Shown here: positions 60,593-64,000 of the stretch, in pieces | How the letters are laid out: every line of letters starts with the position of its first letter | Numbering within the stretch: position 1 is the stretch's first letter | Origin: Corynebacterium pseudopelargi | GTDB taxonomy: Bacteria > Actinomycetota > Actinomycetes > Mycobacteriales > Mycobacteriaceae | DNA length: 64,000 nucleotides | Assembly: GCF_003814005.1 (NCBI RefSeq) | Contig: NZ_CP033898.1 | Coordinates: 2,281,053-2,345,052, forward strand | Reading direction: 5' to 3' | Notes under the pieces: model-generated | What the model was told of the DNA's origin: nothing | Databases searched by the model: none | The model's input: the letters and a program-made list of their open reading frames with translations, nothing else | Translations under genes and position numbers: made by a program

Positions 60593-61306
60593 CTACTTTA
60601 GTGTTTCACGGACCTTAGCGATCCGGATGATGGTGGTGGGCTCTTCCAGCGCTTGGCCAATCACGCTGATCTGCGCATTCGCGCCTCCGGCTTTGGTGAT
60701 CTGCTTGGCATCTCGGCGCAGTTCTTCTTCGACGGAAGAGCCCTTCATGGCGATCATCTCGCCGCCTTTTTTCAGCAGCGGCAGCGACCACCCGGCGAGC
60801 TTGCCCAAGGGCGCTACTGCGCGTGAAGTCACCACGTCCACGCCATGCACCTCGCGCTTGATGGGACCTTCTTCTGCCCGGCCGCGAAGCACCACCACAT
60901 TGTCTAGGTGCAGCGCTGCTTTGACTTCCTTGAGAAAGGTCGATCGCTTCAGCAGTGGTTCGATCAGGGTGATCTGCAAGTCTGGCCTGGCAATCGCCAG
61001 GGGGATACCCGGCAGCCCTGCGCCTGAACCAATATCGGCAACGCTTGCGCCCTCGGGCATCACCTCTGAGAGCACGGCGCAGTTAAGAATGTGGCGTTGC
61101 CAAAGCCGCGGCACTTCCCTTGGGCCGATAAAGCCGCGCACGGATCCATCGGTGGCGAGCAGCCGGTGGTATTCGATGGCCAAGTCGAGGCGATCGCCAA
61201 AGATCTCCTGGGCTTGTTTGGGGGGTGCCTGTTCTAAGCCTTGGCTATTGGGGCCTTCTTGGCCGGCTTGGCTTTCAGCAGATTGTTTCACGTGAAACTT
61301 CCTCAT
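60593..61306 (-). CDS. rsmG: 16S rRNA (guanine-N7)-methyltransferase
   Basis: Methylates G527 of 16S rRNA. The 237-residue protein has the SAM-binding loop ASVADIGSGAGLPGIPLAI, RPDLQITLIEP, and VTSRAVAPLGKLAGW. The ATG at 61304-61306 has GGGAG upstream; a longer in-frame extension encodes a basic, low-complexity segment across the yidC terminator and is not used. The near-parS site at 61284-61299 lies in codons 3-8. Confidence 0.94.
   Translation of the reverse strand: MRKFHVKQSAESQAGQEGPNSQGLEQAPPKQAQEIFGDRLDLAIEYHRLLATDGSVRGFIGPREVPRLWQRHILNCAVLSEVMPEGASVADIGSGAGLPGIPLAIARPDLQITLIEPLLKRSTFLKEVKAALHLDNVVVLRGRAEEGPIKREVHGVDVVTSRAVAPLGKLAGWSLPLLKKGGEMIAMKGSSVEEELRRDAKQITKAGGANAQISVIGQALEEPTTIIRIAKVRETLK
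61284..61299. promoter_or_regulatory. parS site 4 (inside rsmG, 15/16)
   Basis: TGTTTCACGTGAAACT, one base from the consensus, 2.4 kb from the DnaA boxes, encoding FHVKQ in rsmG. Confidence 0.85.
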
Positions 61307-61371
61307 TTTCTCCCACGGCTGCGGTACGGATACTAACGCTAGCACGGCCAGGCAGGGCTGCTGTGAGCAGC

Positions 61372-61400
61372 AAAAAGCCGCCACCAGCTTCGGTGACGGC
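61372..61400 (-). terminator. Rho-independent terminator of yidC
   Basis: On the minus strand GCCGTCACC and GGTGGCGGC form a stem with a 6-nt loop, followed by TTTTT. It lies just after the yidC stop, and separates yidC-yidD-rnpA-rpmH from rsmG-parAB. No jag-like gene lies between. Confidence 0.88.
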
Positions 61401-61421
61401 TTCCTATCCAGCTTCAAAGAC

Positions 61422-62381
61422 TTATTTCTTGTTGCCCTTGCGCTTGGGGTTATTTGGGCGCTGGCCAGGTTGCGGGGCAGTGGCGCGCTTTGCTTCCTTC
61501 TTGGCTTCAATTTCTGCAGCCTCTTCAGCATCGATCTTTTCAAACATCCAACGCTGCTGGAAGAAGGTCCAAATGTTGTTGCTCACCATGTAGAAGAGCA
61601 GGCCGAGGTGCCAATAAGCGCCGGTGAACAAGATGGTGGCGGGCAGGAACCACAGCATCATGCGGTTCATCAGATTTGCCTGCATAGCCATCTGATCATT
61701 GGCCGGAGCCTTTTGCAGGCCGGCAGCTTTACGACGCTCCTGTCGATTCACCGAGAGGCGTGCGTTGAAGTGCGTTGCCAGCACAATGATCGCGATGAGC
61801 GGCACGGCAACGAACAAAATGTCGGTGCGGGTGAAATCCACCGGCTTGAAGGCCTGGTACATGTCCTGGGGCATGGAAATAGAGGCGGAAATCGGCACAC
61901 CGAACACACGGGCGTCCAGGAAGGACTGCACATCATCGGGAGAGAAGATGTAGTTGGATAGCTCGCGGTTTTGTTCCACCGAGAGCCCAAGCTGCCCGGT
62001 GCCACTGCCGGTACGGTTGAAGGATCGCAGCACGTGGAACAGGCCGATGAACACCGGCAACTGCACCAAGGCAGGCAAACAACCAGCAATAGGATTGACA
62101 CCCATCTCCTTTTGGAGCTTGCGGGTTTCCTCCATCTGCTTTTGCTGATCGTTGGGATACTTCTTCTTAATTTCCTGCATCAGCGGCTGCAGCTCTTGCA
62201 TCTTGCGCATAGAACGCATCTGGTTGAGCATGGGCTTGATCAGGAAAGCACGGATGGTAAAGGTGAGCAGCACGATGGCGAGCACCCAAGACCAACCCGA
62301 ATCTGGGTTGAGCACGAAGCTCACAACCTTGTGCCAGAACCACAAGATTGCTGAGATCGGCCAATAAATAAAGTTCAGCAC
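61422..62381 (-). CDS. yidC: Membrane protein insertase YidC/Oxa1
   Basis: A 319-residue membrane insertase. It has a membrane start (MLNFIYWPISAILWFWHK), the conserved IRAFLIKPMLNQMRSMRKMQ coiled segment with the KYPNDQQK loop, and helices GCLPALVQLPVFIGLFHVL, TDILFVAVPLIAIIVLA and MNRMMLWFLPATILFTGAYW. The groove Arg is in TIRAF. The basic tail (RPNNPKRKGNKK) can contact the ribosome. It follows yidD by 15 bp. Confidence 0.95.
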   Translation of the reverse strand: MLNFIYWPISAILWFWHKVVSFVLNPDSGWSWVLAIVLLTFTIRAFLIKPMLNQMRSMRKMQELQPLMQEIKKKYPNDQQKQMEETRKLQKEMGVNPIAGCLPALVQLPVFIGLFHVLRSFNRTGSGTGQLGLSVEQNRELSNYIFSPDDVQSFLDARVFGVPISASISMPQDMYQAFKPVDFTRTDILFVAVPLIAIIVLATHFNARLSVNRQERRKAAGLQKAPANDQMAMQANLMNRMMLWFLPATILFTGAYWHLGLLFYMVSNNIWTFFQQRWMFEKIDAEEAAEIEAKKEAKRATAPQPGQRPNNPKRKGNKK

Positions 62382-62396
62382 TGTCGAACAAATCTC

Positions 62397-62714
62397 CTAT
62401 GAAGGTATTGAGTGCCCAAAGGCTTTGAGTGGCACCGGATCATAACCACCGGGATGCCACGGGCCGCATTTTGCAATGCGCGCCCCGCTAAGCAAAATGC
62501 CGCGCCAAGCACCGTGTTCCTCTAACGCCTGGAGCGCATAGGAACTGCACACTGGATCAAAACGACACGTAGCACCCATCTTAAGCCCTGAAAGATGCTT
62601 TTGGTAAAAGCGAACCGCAGCAATAAGCGCTGCATTCAGCCCCGAGCGCCTGTGAGAGCCAGCGGGTTTAGCGTGCAGATTTGGATTGGATTTTTTTAAG
62701 TGCTGCGAGCACAT
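62397..62714 (-). CDS. yidD: Membrane protein insertion efficiency factor YidD
   Basis: A 105-residue small protein of the UPF0161 family: IAAVRFYQKHLSG, CRFDPVCSSYALQALEEHG and LSGARIAKCGPWHPGGYDPVP with conserved Cys. It overlaps rnpA by 47 bp and precedes yidC. Confidence 0.94.
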   Translation of the reverse strand: MCSQHLKKSNPNLHAKPAGSHRRSGLNAALIAAVRFYQKHLSGLKMGATCRFDPVCSSYALQALEEHGAWRGILLSGARIAKCGPWHPGGYDPVPLKAFGHSIPS

Positions 62715-63027
62715 CTGTTTCCAACTCCTTGAAATCCGCCTGCCCTGCCTTTGGCAGCGCCCGGATCACAATGTCTGCTTGATCGGGGAAGGCGTCGATA
62801 TGCGCCAAGATGAGTGCGCGAAGTTTTCTCGAGGTGCGGTGCCGAAGCACTGCATTGCCCACGGCCTTGGACACAATCAGGCCAAAGCGAGGATGGTAGC
62901 TACCGCAGAGCTCATCCTCGCGGTGGTGTAGATGCAGAACAACGGTGCCTCTCCCGGCCCTGAATCCTCGTCGAATAGTCCTCCGAAATGTTTCGGAGTT
63001 CGGAAGTTTCAGGTGTGGGGGAAGCAC
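62668..63027 (-). CDS. rnpA: Ribonuclease P protein component
   Basis: A 119-residue RNase P protein: RTIRRGFRAGRG, RFGLIVSKAVGNAVLRHRTSR, the RNR-type motif, and ALPKAGQADFKELETDV. GTG start at 63025-63027. It is 26 bp downstream of rpmH, the normal order at the origin. Confidence 0.95.
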   Translation of the reverse strand: MLPPHLKLPNSETFRRTIRRGFRAGRGTVVLHLHHREDELCGSYHPRFGLIVSKAVGNAVLRHRTSRKLRALILAHIDAFPDQADIVIRALPKAGQADFKELETDVLAALKKIQSKSAR

Positions 63028-63053
63028 CGTTTTAGGTTCTTGAAAAAACGCGC

Positions 63054-63197
63054 TTATGCGGTGAGCTTTGCGCGGCCCTTCTGGCGACGAGCAGCCACGA
63101 TGGCGCGACCGGCACGGGTACGCATACGGGTGCGGAAACCGTGCTTGCGAGCACGACGACGGTTATTGGGCTGGAAAGTGCGCTTTCCCTTTGCCAC
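63054..63197 (-). CDS. rpmH: Ribosomal protein L34
   Basis: A 47-residue basic protein, [20 protein letters not shown] at the N-terminus and ending RAKLTA, characteristic of L34 with the [13 protein letters not shown] middle. The start is GTG at 63195-63197 with AGGAG upstream. It is the gene nearest the origin on the minus strand. Confidence 0.97.
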   Translation of the reverse strand: MAKGKRTFQPNNRRRARKHGFRTRMRTRAGRAIVAARRQKGRAKLTA

Positions 63198-63360
63198 AGT
63201 GTTCTCCTTTTACGTTGGTGCCAGACACACCGGCGGGGCTAGAGCCTTCGGCAAGCCGTAGCCGCTGGAGCGTCTGGAACAAAATTTTCCAAGCAAGTGC
63301 TAGGCCACCAATGCCAACCGAGGTTGTGCCGAAATGCCAGCGACCCTAAAGCACTTGAAG

Positions 63361-63408
63361 CACGGAGAAAATAAAACGGCGTTTGGGTCAAACGCCTCAT
63401 TTTCCGTG
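63361..63408 (-). terminator. Long stem-loop between rpmH and the DnaA boxes
   Basis: Inner arms GGCGTTTG (63378-63385) and CAAACGCC (63389-63396) form a perfect 8-bp stem with a 3-nt loop; outer arms CACGGAGAAAAT (63361-63372) and ATTTTCCGTG (63399-63408) extend it. Read leftwards, the inner hairpin is followed by GTTTTATTTT, a good rho-independent terminator for any minus-strand transcript out of the origin. Confidence 0.65.
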
Positions 63409-63409
63409 A

Positions 63410-64000
63410 TAGACCCCAATAGACTACGTGAGATTTTTCTCCCTGGGCAAATTGACACGCCGAACCCCCACCCTTACCCCTGAAACTACATTTTTGTAAT
63501 TACAACAGGCGTTATTCCTGCTTGCGCCGGTCAGGAAACTAAGTGGGCCCACAGGCGCCAGCCTTGCTTTTCATTCACGGCCCAAAACGCTATTTCAGTC
63601 AATGTTCATTTAGACACCACAACGTTCAAGCAGGTAACAATATGTGTGAGAAAACCTCACAAGGTGTGGAATCCAAAAGATGTGGATAACATTCAATAAC
63701 CGCTTGAATGTTGTTCGAATTTTCGGAATATCCGCAGGTGAAACACCCTCAATCGGTGGAGATCGGTTTTCCACAGGGCTGTTGATAGCCTGTGGATAAC
63801 TGTTGATACTCTCGGGGGATAATGTTTATCCACAACTGTGGACAAAGTTGTGGATTACCCGCTCAGGGCACCGAAAAGCTTGTGAGTTGCTCGGTGGAGA
63901 AGCGACTGTGAAAAATCACAAGTTTTTGCCCTCAAACGCTTCGCTATCGAACAGACTGTCCGCTTGTTCCCTGCTCGCCAATTGGAAGGAAGGCCCATCA
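63410..64000. other. Origin of replication (oriC) and dnaA upstream region
   Basis: About 590 bp without a gene. It carries at least six DnaA-box-like 9-mers, two of them TGTGGATAA on the plus strand (63681-63689, 63791-63799) and one TTATCCACA (63826-63834), all perfect to TTATCCACA; plus TTTTCCACA (63767-63775), TGTGGACAA (63837-63845) and TGTGGATTA (63849-63857). An A/T-rich patch lies around 63487-63505. The window ends in GGAAGGAAGG (63984-63993), probably the dnaA ribosome site, with the start codon just outside. Confidence 0.9.
63681..63857. promoter_or_regulatory. DnaA box cluster
   Basis: Three perfect boxes (TGTGGATAA at 63681 and 63791, TTATCCACA at 63826) and three one-mismatch or degenerate ones (63767, 63837, 63849). 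Four lie within 67 bp (63791-63857), in both orientations. Confidence 0.92.

Noticed and set aside
61307..61543. 79-residue N-terminal extension of RsmG
   Set aside because: It would translate through the yidC terminator and is basic and low-complexity; ATG 61306 has a ribosome site.

Overview
This window reads as the left flank of the replication origin of a Corynebacterium-type actinobacterium. The right end has the standard actinobacterial origin order (sigM-trxB-trx-cwlM-GNAT-parB-parA-rsmG-yidC-yidD-rnpA-rpmH-DnaA boxes) and stops a few bases before the expected dnaA start codon. Four parS sites, a fused trpCF, a bifunctional nnr, hrtBA divergent from chrSA, and many genes with a -10 hexamer 6-8 nt before the start codon (leaderless mRNA) all fit Corynebacteriales. 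I cannot name the species.

Layout. 0-7.6 kb: end of a gntP-type permease, a DNA glycosylase, nnr, an MFS transporter, an OB-fold membrane protein and leuS. 7.6-10.7 kb: an unusual locus of two unrecognised small membrane-protein families. Family B has one minus-strand copy and three plus-strand copies in a 492-bp tandem repeat. Family A has two minus-strand copies, one lacking its 5' end. The locus contains a 27-bp inverted repeat and ends in an unrecognised 166-aa protein gene. 10.7-14.5 kb: haem-export ABC transporter hrtBA and the divergent two-component system chrSA. 14.5-26.9 kb: a complete [NiFe] uptake hydrogenase island: hypE, hypF, hypA, hypB, small, large and cytochrome b subunits, maturation protease, a second hypA, a HupK-like degenerate large subunit, two hypC genes and hypD. 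27-32 kb: HNH/DUF222 protein, dhaKLM (PTS-dependent dihydroxyacetone kinase) and a secreted lipase. 32-36.9 kb: DUF1846 protein, panBC, a DAACS symporter, a parS site and an SdpI-like protein. 36.9-43.8 kb: trp operon trpL-E-G-D-CF-B-A with its leader peptide and attenuator. 43.8-48.5 kb: Rieske lipoprotein, SBF-type transporter, a small hypothetical, YqgE, CCA tRNA nucleotidyltransferase and a Nudix hydrolase. 48.5-64 kb: DUF6049 protein, MurJ, sigM, thioredoxin system, cwlM, parAB, rsmG, yidC, yidD, rnpA, rpmH and oriC.

How the parts work together. The hydrogenase small subunit has a twin-arginine signal and a C-terminal anchor, the large subunit carries its active-site cysteines and a cleavable tail, and the cytochrome b would pass electrons from H2 to the quinone pool; the hyp genes build the Ni-Fe(CN)2CO centre. 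The haem exporter and its sensor pair respond to haem stress. The origin block couples chromosome segregation (ParABS), envelope synthesis (MurJ, CwlM) and disulfide stress (SigM-Trx).

Most notable: (i) the hydrogenase cytochrome b carries an N-terminal segment resembling the nucleotide-binding domain of P-type ATPases; (ii) the small membrane-protein locus shows recent tandem duplication, mosaicism and inversion scars; (iii) CwlM has lost a zinc-ligand His and the catalytic Glu expected of its amidase fold; (iv) parS sites lie inside hypA, trpCF and rsmG; (v) several dyads and a recurring 14-bp intergenic motif are unexplained.
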